Shown here: one piece after another, positions 1-11,162 of the stretch
Layout of the letters: every line of letters starts with the position of its first letter
Numbering within the stretch: position 1 is the first letter of the stretch
DNA from: Zhengitettix transpicula
Taxonomy: Eukaryota > Arthropoda > Insecta > Orthoptera > Tetrigidae
Length of the DNA: 64,000 nucleotides
Assembly: GCA_037074705.1 (NCBI GenBank)
Contig: CM073591.1
Coordinates: 77,606,532-77,670,531, forward strand
Direction: 5' to 3'
The notes under the pieces: generated by a model
The model's database searches: none
What the model was told of the DNA's origin: nothing
What the model saw: only the letters and a program-made list of their open reading frames with translations
Program-made: the position numbers and the translations under genes

Positions 1-100
1 CCGCTCATTGTTGCTTTGCTCGCCCATACAGCTAGAATTCAAATTGTTCACTACAATTCAAATTATAACCAAATAATTAATGGCCTAATTAACTATTGCT

Positions 101-103
<3 letters not shown>
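1..103 (+). mobile_element. Right end of a (TA)n-associated TIR element (copy A)
   Basis: The last part of this stretch carries the family's right-end block (AATTAATGGCC, then TTAA-rich sequence, then TTGCTACAA) immediately before a (TA)n tract. The same block, diverged, ends the copies at 145-2033 and 40419-42473. The rest of the copy lies outside the window. No coding potential is seen. Class is unknown; a DNA transposon is inferred from the inverted ends of the 40419 copy. Confidence 0.55.

Positions 104-145
<42 letters not shown>
104..145. repeat. (TA)n microsatellite between two element ends
   Basis: A pure TA tract of about 42 bp. On its left lies the right end of one TIR-family copy and on its right the TTGTAAT left end of another, so two copies seem to share one microsatellite target. 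Confidence 0.9.
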
Positions 146-148
<3 letters not shown>

Positions 149-2033
149 AATGAACTTCAATGTCTCTAATTAAAAAAGTTTCTAAATTATTGGATTATTC
201 CATTTGTTGTGTAACAATGAGCCATATCATTGTAAAGAAATTTGATTAGTCAGCAAGGCGTTAGAATGTGGAAATTAAAGTGTTCCAGATGATTTGTTAA
301 TCGCATTGGTTTAGTGACAGCGAGAATTTTGAAAAAAGGTATCCGACAAAAATGCGGGCGACGTGTTTTATTCAAAGTGAAGGAACTTACATTGTTTAGC
401 GTGCTCTTTATTAGATGCTTCTTAGGTGAGAGGAGGGAGGGAGTGTACGATGAAATGCACACAGTTGGTCGGTTGGTAATAGTTGGCTAGTAGATGTTGG
501 ACGAAGAAGTTCTAGAAGGAATATTGGAAACGAGTCCGGTGGTCAGCTTAGCAAAGTAAAAGTAATGTAATGGAATATGGTTTTGGAAAGTTGTTATAAA
601 TTTATAAAAGAGATATTATTAAGCGGCGATTTAAAACTGACCAATTTATCTCGTAAAACATTCTGAAGGGCCCCATTGTCTATCTACGAGAAAATTTTTG
701 TTGGATGTGCTGGCGAAAGTGTTCTGTGTAAATTGTGTGCAACGTAGTGCACATTACGACCTATTAAAAAAGAAAATAATAATATCACATATGGTTGTGT
801 GTTCAATATGAAAATGTTTTACTCTTGTGAAGTGGAGAAAATTCAAGTGTAAAACATGTATGAACTTTTGGTTTCTATTTTTGGCAGATATCTTCGTAAA
901 ACTTTTGAAAATTATTGTGTTTCTTTGTTTGATTTTTTATACGTTTTTATGATGAAAATGTTTATAACTTTTTATGAGGCCCAATGAGCGCCCTAAGAGT
1001 ATCATAAATAAAAGCTATGAAATTTTTTTTATATAAAATTGTAAAACAATAAAATTTCTATGGGATTAATTTGCATAACTTATATTAACTAATTACAATC
1101 TAATTTTTTGTCTGAACCTGTCAATAAATGAAGTTTATATAAAGGATTGATGAATTTAAATGTAGATTCAAGAAAAATTTACGTGAAACAGGAAAGATCA
1201 CCACAATATATTGTAATAATCAAACGAAGAGCGTTTAATAAATAAAAAAATTAATAATTAACAAACAAAAGAATTTATTGTGGAAATTAAACAATTTTAC
1301 AAATTAAACATATCTCAGTCTCTCAGGGTCTCAACTGGGTTTGATAACGGCGAATCATTCGAAATAATTAAAGAACACAAAATTAAATTTAAAAGGAAAC
1401 AGATTTTACTCATCAATTAACAAACCTAAATTTAATTGTCGACGAAATTAACCTACAAAGATTGCTTCTAATTTACAATTTTGTTTTCAATAAGAAAGGA
1501 ACGATATCTGACATCTATCTTTTAATTTGGTTTACATCATTAACTGTTTTCTATTGTTACTTACGGCTGCCCACTGCTTCTAGGATACTTTGGATTTACG
1601 AAGCACGGTGATGGGTTTTGCACAGCTTCTACTTAGCTCACAGATTCTAATTTAAATATTTCTGGAACAAAGTCAGGGACCAGGAACCTCTTCTTCGTCT
1701 CTCGCTCCTTTGGTTGCCTCCTTCTCACGGCTGCCCAGCTTAGCCTTCGATTCTCGCTCTCGGTACGTGTTTAATCTTCCAGCCAAACGTCCACCCAACT
1801 TAATGCTCTAGCCTCTGATTTCCAACTCCTTTAATTTTAGTTCCGTCGTCGACTGAATTCCATAGTGCAGTGCACTCTCCCTCCGTCTCTGTGCGCGCTA
1901 TTCCTTCTTCCAACCAAGACAACAATACTCTTTTTCATTGTCGCTTGTACTGTTCGGTACCGCCGTCAATAATGTTTGTCTAACAATTCAGATTATCAAT
2001 CACAATTAATGCCTTAATTAATAGGCATTACAA
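145..2033 (+). mobile_element. (TA)n-associated TIR element, full-length copy B
   Basis: About 1.9 kb bounded by TTGTAATG at the left and CATTACAA at the right. Internal blocks shared in the same order with the copies at 7957-8893, 15320-16113 and 40419-42473 are CTCAGGGTCTCAACTGGG near 1320, an ATCTGAC block near 1510, ACTTACGGCTGCCCA near 1560, and the AATTAATGCC right-end block near 2005. No transposase-like reading frame is seen, so it is either non-autonomous or a relic. A solo LTR (ends TG and CA) is the main alternative. Confidence 0.6.
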
Positions 2034-4210
2034 TATATAACGTTCTTTTCACTCCATCTGCAGCACAGGGGCGTGACGACCGTTGGACTGTCATGTGTAC
2101 CCGGGACCTCTGTGAAGCAATTACGGAAATATATATTAAGCCATGTAAAATAAAACAAACTGCCAATTTAAAAAGTCAGCGAATAAATTTATATAATAGC
2201 CGAAGAAGAAATATGTTCTGAAAGATAAGGGTACATCAATATAAAAGTCAAATTAAATCATAAATAATTGGATTAAATAAAATTATATACAAAAAAGACG
2301 TTACAAAGCCTGTCAATTGTTTTACAGTCAGACGCAATTCGGAAGGCGGCTCGAATGCTAGCGCAACATAAAGAGAGACACGGTTCTATTAAAAACAATA
2401 ATTAATTTCGTACTAATATTGAAATATTAAATGCTTGGTAAAATTAAAATGTTTTTATGTAAACTTCTGTATAGTCCTCAATCAAATACCAGACGCTGGA
2501 GACATCTCATAATGCGGTTAGCAACGTTGCACGCTCGAGACTCATGCGTTGTATGTTATCAGCTGGTTTTCATTCGTAAGTCATAATATTTTTAGTCACC
2601 ATTTCTTTATCGAGCATATACAACGCTTGACTCCCTCCGTCAGTTGCACCCATTATCTGTATTTTTAACTCACCAAATTGCTCTAAACAAATGCAGGAAA
2701 ACAGTAAATTGCTTCACACCACATACTTGAAGTTTTTGAACACAAATGTCCAAATTGTACGTTATTACAGGGAAATGAGAGACTTTCTGTTGAGTGTTAC
2801 CATCTTAAAAACATTAAAAAACCAACACCAAAATTTTCTGAGGATCTTTTCAAATATGCAATTTGTACTGGGTTCGAAAGCTCGAGCAGCACACTAGACA
2901 TTTACCAACATCAGGCGTATTTCAGAAACAAAATTCAATAAACCACTTTGTTCATAAATGACTACAGTAACTATTCGATTACTTTAATCGTATGAATTAA
3001 CGTTTTTAGTTCACGAAACACAAGAACTGATTAGAATGTTGTCTATAATTGTAATACTTGTAATCAGTGTGCCTTGAGTTGTGTTAAAAAAGTGAATATC
3101 GGCGAAACAAAATATTATGAATAACTTTATAAAGCCGTGTTTGACGGGAAATGGAAACGTTTCCAATGTTCGAGAGGAAATTATTTATATGGAAATAGCT
3201 AGCATCTCTCGGGTTTTGTGATTTAAATCTAAACTTAATAGGAAATAATCCAGATAGAGCACAGAAAAACACGCGTCTCATTTGCAGTAATTTCAAAACA
3301 GAAACAGAATCTAACTGCGGCGTGTGAAAACTTAAATTGGGTAGAAGCTGTAGTAGATGGGACATTAGAGAATTAATCGCTCCCTAGGAAATTGGCACAT
3401 ATCTTTAATTAGTTTTGTAAATTATTTACTTCTATGATACAGTGTTATATTTGCAATATCAACAATGCAGAGGATACATACAAGATATATGTAATTATGG
3501 AAATTAGAAAATTTAGGGTGTTACTTTGTAGTATTACAGATTTTTTATAATATGTAAACAAAGACAATTGTCAATTCTAAAGAATTAAATTAATTGTAAA
3601 GAATTATATAAAGACAGAGTAATTGTGTAATTTTATTAAATTGCTATTAACTTTAAAGACCACAAAATTATTGGTAAAATTCTGGCTTATATTATATTTG
3701 GTCAGGGGTTTCCTTCGTCTACTTTGGAAGAAAGTCTCTGATGTTTCATCCAGTAACGCACTTGTAATGCTTTATATAAGGGGGATTTTTACTTCATCTC
3801 TATACCCGAAGCTACAATATTAAATTTTAATTATTTATATAATTCTGATTAAATATGTATTAATAGGGGAAGTAACATTAACTAGTTCAAACGTTCACTA
3901 TTTATTATTTTAATAACAAAAAGTATTTTAAATCTTTTTACAGACATTTAAGATACGCATTTTAAACACGTATATTCATAATTCATACGTCCTATTACAG
4001 TCTCGTTTAATTAAAACTTGCCATTTATTCGAAATATTTGGTAAAGAAAATCTACTACAAAAAATTTTAATTTTCTAACACCACAATATCCTTTAGAATG
4101 AAAATCATAAAATATTGATACTCTAATTATCTAAACCAAACATCAGTTAGAAGGCAGATAGATAAATAGTTCCAGAGTAATTTAAATATAATTTCGTAAA
4201 AATGCAGTTA
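2034..4210. other. No gene recognised
   Basis: AT-rich sequence. A weak exon-like stretch at 2493-2575 on the plus strand is open, preceded by CAG and followed by GTAAGT, but its acceptor lacks a pyrimidine tract and I do not call it. Nothing else supportable is seen. Confidence 0.5.
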
Positions 4211-5496
4211 CGAGGGTGAATCAAATATAAACGAGACTTTTGGACCTGCGCGCGCAATAGTGATGGAAGAACGTTCCGCTGTTATTGGCTGTTAGGTTGG
4301 TTTGTCAGGAGTGGGGGAAGCACGTGACTCATTATCATAGACTCGCTCAGTGTCCATAGTTACGATGTCCGAGCAGGAGGTACCTCCCTATATTGCGCAA
4401 CGTATTGTTATCAAGTTTTTAGCAGCAGAAGGTGTAAAACCGGCCGAAATCTTGAGAAGATTGACTGCACAGTTCGGGGAAGAGACGCTGTCGCGAGCTA
4501 GAGTGTTTGCTTGGCATAAACAGTTCGTGGAGGGCCGTGAACGTGTTGAAAATGAGAGCCATGCACCAGCATTACAGCGGGCAACATCGACAGTGTTCGT
4601 CAACTTGTTGAAGATGATAGGCGTCTAACAACTTCGGATATTGCAATTGAGGTTGGAATAAGTTATGGGAGCACTTACTCTATACTCTCACAGGAGCTAG
4701 GGTATCGCAAGGTGTGTGCCAGGTGGGTTCCTCGCCTTCTCACAGTTGACCAGAAACTGAATCGTTTTCAAGTGTGTGAGCGTCTTCTTGCACGATTTCG
4801 GGAAGAAGGAGACCCATTTCTTTCTCACATTGTCACCTGTGATGAAACGTGGGTGCATCACTACACCCCTGAGTCGAAACAAGCGAGTATGGAGTGGATG
4901 AAGAAAGGAGGAACCGGACCAGTGAAAGCCAAGTCACGATTATCGGCTGGCAAGGTTTTGGCTACCGTTTTTTTGACCAGCGTGGCCTGCTGCACCTTGA
5001 TTTTTTTGCATGAGCGCAGAACAATTAATGCGGCATACTACTGCCAAATTTTGACTGAGGTCAGACTTGCATATCGCCGCAAAAGACGAGACCTGCCGAA
5101 AAGAAAAGTGATTCTCCTCCATGACAATGCTCGCCCCCATACAGCAGCCCTGACCGTACAAAAATTGGAGCAACTGGGTTGGGAGACACTGGAACACCCT
5201 CCATACAGTCCAGACCTGTCTCCCTGCGACTTCCATGTCTTTGGTCCTCTCAAGGAAGCTTTGGGAGGGCAAAAATTCCACAGTGATAATGAGGTTGAAG
5301 CATATGTGCGCAATTGGCTACAAACACGACCTGGCTCTTTTTACGTGGAAGGATTTAAAAAATTACCTATACGCTGGGAAAAATGTGTTTATAAATCAGG
5401 AGATTATGTAGAAAAATAAACTATGATTGTTTGTGCGTTTAAAATCAAAATAAATATTTAAAAAAATAAGTCTTGTTTATATTTGATTCACCCTTG
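4211..5496 (+). mobile_element. mariner-family DNA transposon, near complete
   Basis: The element is 1286 bp with terminal inverted repeats of about 29 bp: CGAGGGTGAATCAAATATAA at the left end, and the reverse complement of the right end differs from it at one base in the first 20. Each end is flanked by TA (4209-4210 and 5497-5498), the normal mariner target duplication. It encloses one transposase gene in the plus orientation. Length, TIRs and target site all fit the IS630-Tc1-mariner superfamily. TIR identity suggests a fairly recent insertion, although the transposase is broken. Confidence 0.95.
4365..5419 (+). pseudogene. mariner transposase, frameshifted
   Basis: The transposase would bind the TIRs and catalyse cut-and-paste movement in the nucleus. 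Start chosen at ATG 4365 (MSEQEV...); an upstream in-frame GTG at 4350 is unlikely. Residues about 10-60 form the N-terminal helix-turn-helix, ending in the family's WHKQF motif. The frame breaks near 4563: the first frame runs on to a stop at 4628, while the true frame resumes at 4565 (T-S-I-T-A-G-N-I-D), with loss of at least one base. The catalytic triad is present: D in TCDETW, D in HDNARPHTA, and D in SPCDF, with exactly 34 residues between the last two (DD34D). Two further T-run errors compensate each other: a T lost near 4969-4975 and a T gained near 5001-5007 scramble about 12 residues between them. The C-terminus (GDYVEK) is intact. Total length of about 351 codons is normal for the family. 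As it stands it cannot make active protein. Confidence 0.93.
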
Positions 5497-5498
5497 TA

Positions 5499-6173
5499 CT
5501 TAACTATATGATTAATTTTTATTGATTTTTTAAAAGTATTATACTCATTTTCCACGATTGGTCTCAAACAGAAAAAAGGAAAGTTGTAAAAAAAACCTGA
5601 ATAATCGTCAGTGATTTTTAAGAAACGGAAATATGTTATCACTCCGTACTACAGCGGCAATGACAAGAATAATACTGCCGCGAGTGGTCGCGGTAGATCT
5701 CCTGGACCGAAGACACGTTACTTCCTTACTCAAACGTCACTTTATGAGAAACTACGGTAGTTTTTGGAGTGTGGCCTTGACAGACTATTGTAAACGTATT
5801 CGTCTGAGAGGAATGTCATGAAACTATCTGACCTGTCTCCGGAGATAACAAACAAATTAAATTGCTTCGGTCCCCTTGATCTAGCGCATCAAACGGAGGG
5901 TTAAATACGACTGCTTATAATTAAATAAAGCTGTTTTATTTTTCAATTATTTATATTACTAGTATTTTAATTCTTTTATTTCTTCCTACAATCTCTATTT
6001 CGTCTCTTAATTTTCAAATTAGCCCTTTTTTAATAATATAATTAAGATATTCTACAACAATTAATGTGAAGTACTGTGAAGTCTCAGTGTGTATTAAAAC
6101 CTTAAAAATGAAATATCCTCTCCGCGTCAATTTGTATAAGTTGGCGACTCAGTGGTGAAGAACAGCGCATAGC

Positions 6174-6204
<31 letters not shown>

Positions 6205-6740
6205 GATGGTGTGAATAGAATTTACGAGCAATTTCAGGACTAAAGGCATGTGGATTTATTGACCGCGAGAGTAGGTCTCTGTTTCTCTGCGAAGTCGGAC
6301 CTGGGTTAGCTCCAGCTAATATACGATATTGTTCTCGGCTTTGCTAGTGGCATGAATATGAATATCAAGTGTGAGGAGAAACCGTGACCTTCCGCTAACA
6401 GCGAAAGTAGGCAGTAGGAGGCAATATCGATTCCGTGCGCCAGGAAACTATAAGACCTGCCGCAGAGGATTTCCCGAGGGAGGAAACTCGCGTAACGAGA
6501 AGATGAATTCAATTAAGAATCACGTGATATACAGATACTGCCCATTTGTACCATTAAAGACTGTGGAAAAAAATCGTTGTAGCATAAAATTAACTTGGGG
6601 AGAGCCGTAGGTCTTCTCTAAGAATTTCAAGTATTCGTTTACGCGACCAATTTCACTTCCTACGGTCATTTACTGTTTTTTTTTATTAAAATGCTCTTGA
6701 ATGTTAAGAAAGAACTTATCATCATCAGAGTTGGGATATA
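5499..6740. other. No gene recognised; (GA)n-(G)n tract
   Basis: A purine tract, (GA)n followed by a run of about 12 G, lies at 6173-6205. A small perfect hairpin (CCGCGA, 4-base loop, TCGCGG) lies near 5677-5692. The short open frames in this stretch are neither conserved nor domain-like. Confidence 0.5.
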
Positions 6741-7280
6741 TAACCTGCGAGGGATTTTCTCTCGCAGGCAGAACCTTTTACGAGAGATACGAAGGGGCTA
6801 CCTTTGGGTATGCCTTTTCCTCTCCGTTTTTGAACTAAGGTTCCCACATGCCGAGACACCTCGGCCTGTTTTGAGAGGTGTATGTTCCGGGGTCGCAGAC
6901 GTTGGGCATACGGTAAGAGTTGTCCGCTATTCCTATTGGAGTAGTCGGCCAGCTGCCTCCTAAACTGGTCGAAACACGGAGAAGGGAATGCTGCGACCCC
7001 ACGGCAAACTCCTCTCCCGCTACCGGAGGGCGTGGGACAAGTACCAAATGCCCGACCTACCTGATGCAGGTTTTCTAGGGTTTTTCCCTGCATCACTTTT
7101 AGGCGAATTGCCGGGTAGGATCCTTAAACCATAGCCTGGGGGCCCTAGTTAACCCTTGGCTGCCTTCTTCTACCTTACCGCATCCCCCCTTTCAAGTCCC
7201 TTCCTATGCTATTAAGGGGAGTTGCCACAACGTGGATTACCCTCATGTAGCCTATTACCCCCAAAAAAAAAAAAAAAAAA
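6741..7280 (+). mobile_element. Hairpin-headed SINE-like retroposon, full-length copy S1
   Basis: About 540 bp of GC-rich sequence in an AT-rich setting. It begins with a hairpin (6744-6768) whose arms are CCTGCGAG and CTCGCAGG, includes a second inner hairpin (GCCGAGACACCTCGGC at 6851-6866), and ends with CCTCATGTAGCC followed by a run of about 18 A. The same order of blocks recurs at least eight times in this window. The poly(A) tail and, in other copies, target duplications point to LINE-driven retroposition. I see no tRNA-type A/B boxes and do not recognise the family. Confidence 0.8.
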
Positions 7281-7933
7281 CTTAAAAGATCTAATAATTC
7301 AGAAACAATGGCGTCATTCAGATCTCTGTTTCTATTATTGTTTGTCGAATGTGAGTTGGAACACTCCTGTGGAAAATTTCTTCCGATTGCAGTATGAAAG
7401 TGGGAATTCACTATCATTGTCAACAATAAATTTATCAACGAAAAAATAAACTTCTAAATTCGCAAGTGATAACAGTTCCGAAGAATAATTATGAAATAAA
7501 CCTGTGAAATGTATTATCCTACAGTATATGTTTAAGGAGATGATTAAATTATTTCACAAATATACCATATCAGTCCGGTCAAAAATATTATGTACTTTCC
7601 AACGAATTTTTAATTAGAAAAAATTTGACGCCTGTATTTTGTTTAGGCAACAATCTTTTACGAGGAAAAAGGTTTCTTGACATTTAATAACTACTCGTGT
7701 AAATAAAATATATATTGTACATATAAGTAGTTACTACCGCCATCAAATAAATTTGAGCTCCATTAATACGTAGATTTGAAAGTAATTTCTTAACTGATCT
7801 CGTTTCAAAAGAGAATTCAGAATCAATTTGAGGAAATTTGAGAATAAATATTTAAAGTCAGAAAAATATGAAGCCTTTCTTAAACGTAAAGACTTTTGAT
7901 TCATAAATTTTATGTTTTCACATAAATTTCACA
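7281..7933. other. No gene recognised
   Basis: AT-rich sequence without supportable coding, RNA or repeat features. The right side runs into a (TA)n tract. Confidence 0.5.
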
Positions 7934-7957
7934 ATATATATATATATATATATATAT
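7934..7957. repeat. (TA)n microsatellite flanking copy C
   Basis: A short pure TA tract directly abutting the TTGTAGTAATT terminus of the 7957-8893 element. Confidence 0.85.
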
Positions 7958-8893
7958 TGTAGTAATTGGTAATTAAGACATTGTTCTAATTGGAAAGTTG
8001 GATTGTAGAGGACTCATTATTAGTGGATATAGAGCGGACGCCGCAACAATCCGGCGAGGCAAAGAAAACATTGTTGGGCAGTTGAGAGAGTTTACGCGCT
8101 CAAAATCTAAGAGACGAAGTTTTACAGTTGGGCAGCGGACAGCGAACAGTTCGAAAGCTTTACAGTGGGGCAGTCAGAACGAAAGAATGTGGTCCAGTTA
8201 CAAACATGCTCTCAAATATTGAAAAGTAAAGCAATCTTCAGTCGGGAAGGAGAGAGTGCAACTAATGTTGTATTTGGTGGTCGAGCGAAAATTCATCATG
8301 CTGGCCATAGACAAACCAATGAAGGACCTTTTCAACTAAAGTTACGAGATTTGCAAATCCAGGTTGGAGTAAAGCATCGAGAACCTACCAATTTGTGTTA
8401 GACCAACTAACAAACTACGCCAATTAGAATTTGTTGACATTTAGAGTCTGTGAGTACTAGAATCAGTGATATCCCCAAATTTTGTGCACGAAAAACCTAA
8501 AATGAGACCTGGGCGGCCGTAAGTAGAGAAATCATTTGTAAACCACTTTTAAAAGATAAAAGTCAGATCGTTCTTTAATTATTTAAATATCGATAAAATG
8601 AGATCGTTAATTCTTGATAAATTTAAAACTGTTTAAATTCAATCTCTAGTATTATTTCTTCTACAACAAATTTCGTCTATGTTTCAGACGCATTAACTTC
8701 CATAAAAGGTAAATGTAATTTTGATTGTATAAATTCAGCCATTTATCAAACCCAGTTTAAGACCCTGAGATCTCAAATATTTTGTGTTTTAAAATTGAAA
8801 ATAAATTTTGTTTGTTTATTAAAGTTATAATAGTGTATTTCATTTAAAAGCGCACAGCGCACAGCCATTATTATACATAGTTGATTATTACAA
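7957..8893 (-). mobile_element. (TA)n-associated TIR element, copy C (reverse)
   Basis: A 0.94-kb copy in reverse orientation. On the minus strand it contains the family's CTCAGGGTC block (near 8770), an ATCTGAC block (near 8565), ACTTACGGCCGCCCA (near 8515) and the right-end block near 7965-7995. Both ends carry TTGTA...TACAA-type inverted termini, and each abuts TA repeats (7934-7957 and 8893-8909). It is shorter than copies B and D because the segment left of the CTCAGGGTC block is nearly absent, so it is probably an internal-deletion derivative. Confidence 0.6.
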
Positions 8894-8909
8894 TATATAT
8901 ATATATATA

Positions 8910-9423
8910 GACTTTTTAAATTGTATCTTGAATTTAATATTTAACGTTTTCAAATTATTTACGACTATTTCAGATTGCTTAAAAATTAATTTATGCTAAA
9001 GAAATAAACAGTTTAACAGTTTTATAGCAAATTGAGTAAAATTTGGAATGTAGTATATTTTATATAAGCTGGCGGATGGCAGTTTTATATTGCTAGGAAC
9101 ATTCTTATGGCTCTATTATCGATGAAAAATAAATTTACATTGAAATCAATGCAATCGCTTTCGTATGTAAAGCAAACGGAAATATTTTTGTATTCATCTT
9201 TTTCTTTGCAATCGTAATAGGTTCATTAATTATAAAATCTTTCTTCTATTGAATCCTTATTCGCCTACGACAAAATTCAGCTACCTATATTCGGATCATT
9301 TACGAGCAATGTGTCACGACTTCGCTTCTGTTTCAGAGAGGAGGAGCAGATCAATCTTCCTGAACACATTGTTTTCTGAGAAGATCTGATCCGTATCCTT
9401 GCCTGAATATTGCGCGCACTTAC
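8910..9423. other. No gene recognised
   Basis: AT-rich up to about 9260, then close to balanced GC toward the exon candidate at 9424-9462. Confidence 0.45.
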
Positions 9424-9462
9424 CGTTAGCTTGGAGTAAATGGTCCTGCCCTGTTCCGCCAT
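9424..9462 (-). CDS. Candidate first coding exon, unknown gene
   Basis: On the minus strand an ATG with A at -3 and G at +4 opens a 13-codon frame (MAEQGRTIYSKLT) that ends exactly at ACG followed by a consensus donor GTAAGT (9418-9423). The 200 bases upstream (to about 9680) are clearly richer in GC and CpG than the surroundings, as expected of a promoter or 5' leader. An overlapping frame starting near 9568 is also open through the same region. No downstream exon could be linked and the peptide is too short to identify. A chance occurrence is quite possible. Confidence 0.25.
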
Positions 9463-10017
9463 GCTCTAAATTTTTATAACGCACGGAAGCTGAAATGGGG
9501 CTGTTGTAACAGGGATAGTGATCCTGGCCATGATCCAGAGAGCCTGTCCTGGGTTCGAGGCGTCGCATTGCGGTCGAAGCAGTTCGGGTGCGGCTTCGCC
9601 AAGATGTCTTAATTCAACCGCAGACGTCCCGTGGTGAGCAGGTGGACAAACCTCAACAACCTCACAGCCTACGCAAACATAGTTAACATTCTATTCTGGC
9701 ATCTGTCCTTAATTTGTCCTGGAGGCTGCAACTATCGAATTGTGACTTAAGTTTCGTTGTTACATGGCTCTATGAATAGTATTATTTGATGGTCGCATAT
9801 TGAGCTACGTATGAATCCCATTTATTTTCTTGAAAATGCTATACAAACCAACAATAGCCATGCCAGAACACTTCTAATTATTGAGTAGAATCGCGATGAA
9901 ATTTTCATAGTACTTTTTAATAATAAAACTCTGACATGAATTCTTAATTTTCAAGCTAAAGACATTGACAAACAATTTTATATTTTAATTAAAATTTGGA
10001 TATAATTTTATATTTCA

Positions 10018-10470
10018 TTAGCTGGGTGTACGGCGGTGCCCGGTTTGTCATAATTAAACTCAGCTACATCGGTAACCCCGTATTCGACTCCAAACTTGGT
10101 TGTTTTTTCGTTACTTTTTTGTAACGCCCCCTCTATCCCTATTCGTAAGGGAGCTTAATTCCAATGCCGAAAGGGATGAAATTTAACTTATAAAACTTTG
10201 GTAGAAACACTATCAATTTCTTTCGGATCGAAAAATTTTTATCCGACTCAAACATCGGCCATTTTAGCATGTTTGAAAATTTCCTATCTCGTCCACCCCC
10301 GCTTCTGGATGTTAAACGGCAAGTTGAATTTCATAATTAAACTCAGCGATATCCATAACTCCGGATTTGAATCTAATCTCGGTTGTATTGGCGTCATTTT
10401 ATTGTAACGCGCCTCAACCGCCCCTCTTAGCATGCTGTAAGGGGTTGAAATTATACACAGATAACGTTAG
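10018..10470 (-). repeat. Duplicated unit with a Helitron-like terminus
   Basis: Two similar units occur in direct order, the second starting 283 bases after the first; each begins TCATAATTAAACTCAGC (10048 and 10331). The left boundary, TTAGCTGGGTGTACGGCGG at 10019, read on the other strand, ends ...CAGCTAA and resembles the CTAG 3' end of the Helitron at 60137-63641. Related single units lie at 19343-19520 and 28108-28334. No protein is encoded that I can support. Assignment to Helitrons is an inference from the terminus only. Confidence 0.45.
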
Positions 10471-10538
10471 TCGAAATGTCTAAGTTATGTCTGGAAATCT
10501 AACTCATTTTAAAATGAAAAATTTGTCTGATTAAAAAT

Positions 10539-11162
10539 AATGAATAAGAAAGATAGCCAATTCAGACAAAAAAGTGATAATATAAATACCACACAACGTT
10601 TCTCCCTCGCACCTGACGAAAGGGACAAGGATACCAGAAATGTCACTTTTTTGTCTTTTTTTTGGATGTAGACAGGCTATGTATAGGGTAATCCACATAG
10701 TGGCAACTCCTCTCTTATAGCATAGGAAAGCGATTTGAAAGGGGGGATGTGGAAGGGTAGAGGAAGGTAGCCAAGGGTTAACTAGGGCAACCCGGGCTAT
10801 ATTTTAAGGATCCTACCCGGCATTTGCCTAAAGAAATGCAGGATAAACCCTAGAAAAACCTGCGTCAGGTAGGTCGGGCATTGGGTACTTGTCCCACGCC
10901 CTTCCGATAGCGGGAGAGGAGTTTGCTGTGGGGACGCAGCATTCCCTTCTCCGTGCCTCGACCAGTTTAGGAGGCAGCTGGCCGACTATTCCAATGGGAC
11001 TAGCGGACAACTCTTACCGTATGCCCAAGTTCTGTGACCCCGGAACATACACCTCTCAGAACAGGCCTCGACTTGTGGGAACCTTAGTTCAAAAACGGAG
11101 AGGAAAAGGCATCCCCAAAGGTAGTCCCTTCGTGTCTGAATTGGCCATCTTTCTTATTCATT
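10539..11162. mobile_element. Palindromic MITE M1, split by a retroposon
   Basis: The left arm (10539-10578) contains GATAGCCAATTCAGAC followed by AAAAAAGTGAT. Its reverse complement is found in two separated pieces: GTCACTTTTTTGTCT at 10642-10656 and GTCTGAATTGGCCATC onward at 11134-11162. The gap is filled by a reverse-oriented SINE-like copy (10657-11133). The internal sequence AAATACCACACAACGTTTC is shared with the MITEs at 32738, 42535 and 59483. The MITE was thus present first and was later invaded in its right arm. Confidence 0.75.
10657..11133 (-). mobile_element. Hairpin-family retroposon copy S2, inserted in MITE M1
   Basis: A reverse-oriented copy: poly(T) at 10657-10663, then the family body read antisense, ending near the CCTTCGT block. 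The 5' hairpin part is missing, so the copy is 5'-truncated. It interrupts the right TIR of the enclosing MITE; TGTCT on both sides may be a short target duplication. The body matches the other copies closely. Confidence 0.78.

Noticed and set aside
145..2033. Pair of LTRs around a retrotransposon interior for the (TA)n-associated family
   Set aside because: No two copies in direct orientation enclose gag or pol sequence, and the best copy (40419-42473) has inverted ends of about 35 bp. A solo LTR remains possible but is second choice.
4388..5313. Several antisense open frames in the mariner
   Set aside because: They are shadows of the transposase reading frame on the opposite strand.
6835..7047. 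Similar predicted peptides (about 70 aa) at 6835-7047, 10889-11182, 22731-22937 and 55311-55517, with others on the opposite strand
   Set aside because: They recur only because they lie in copies of the same poly(A)-tailed retroposon. Frames are open on both strands, the peptides run antisense to the tail, and truncated copies break them freely.
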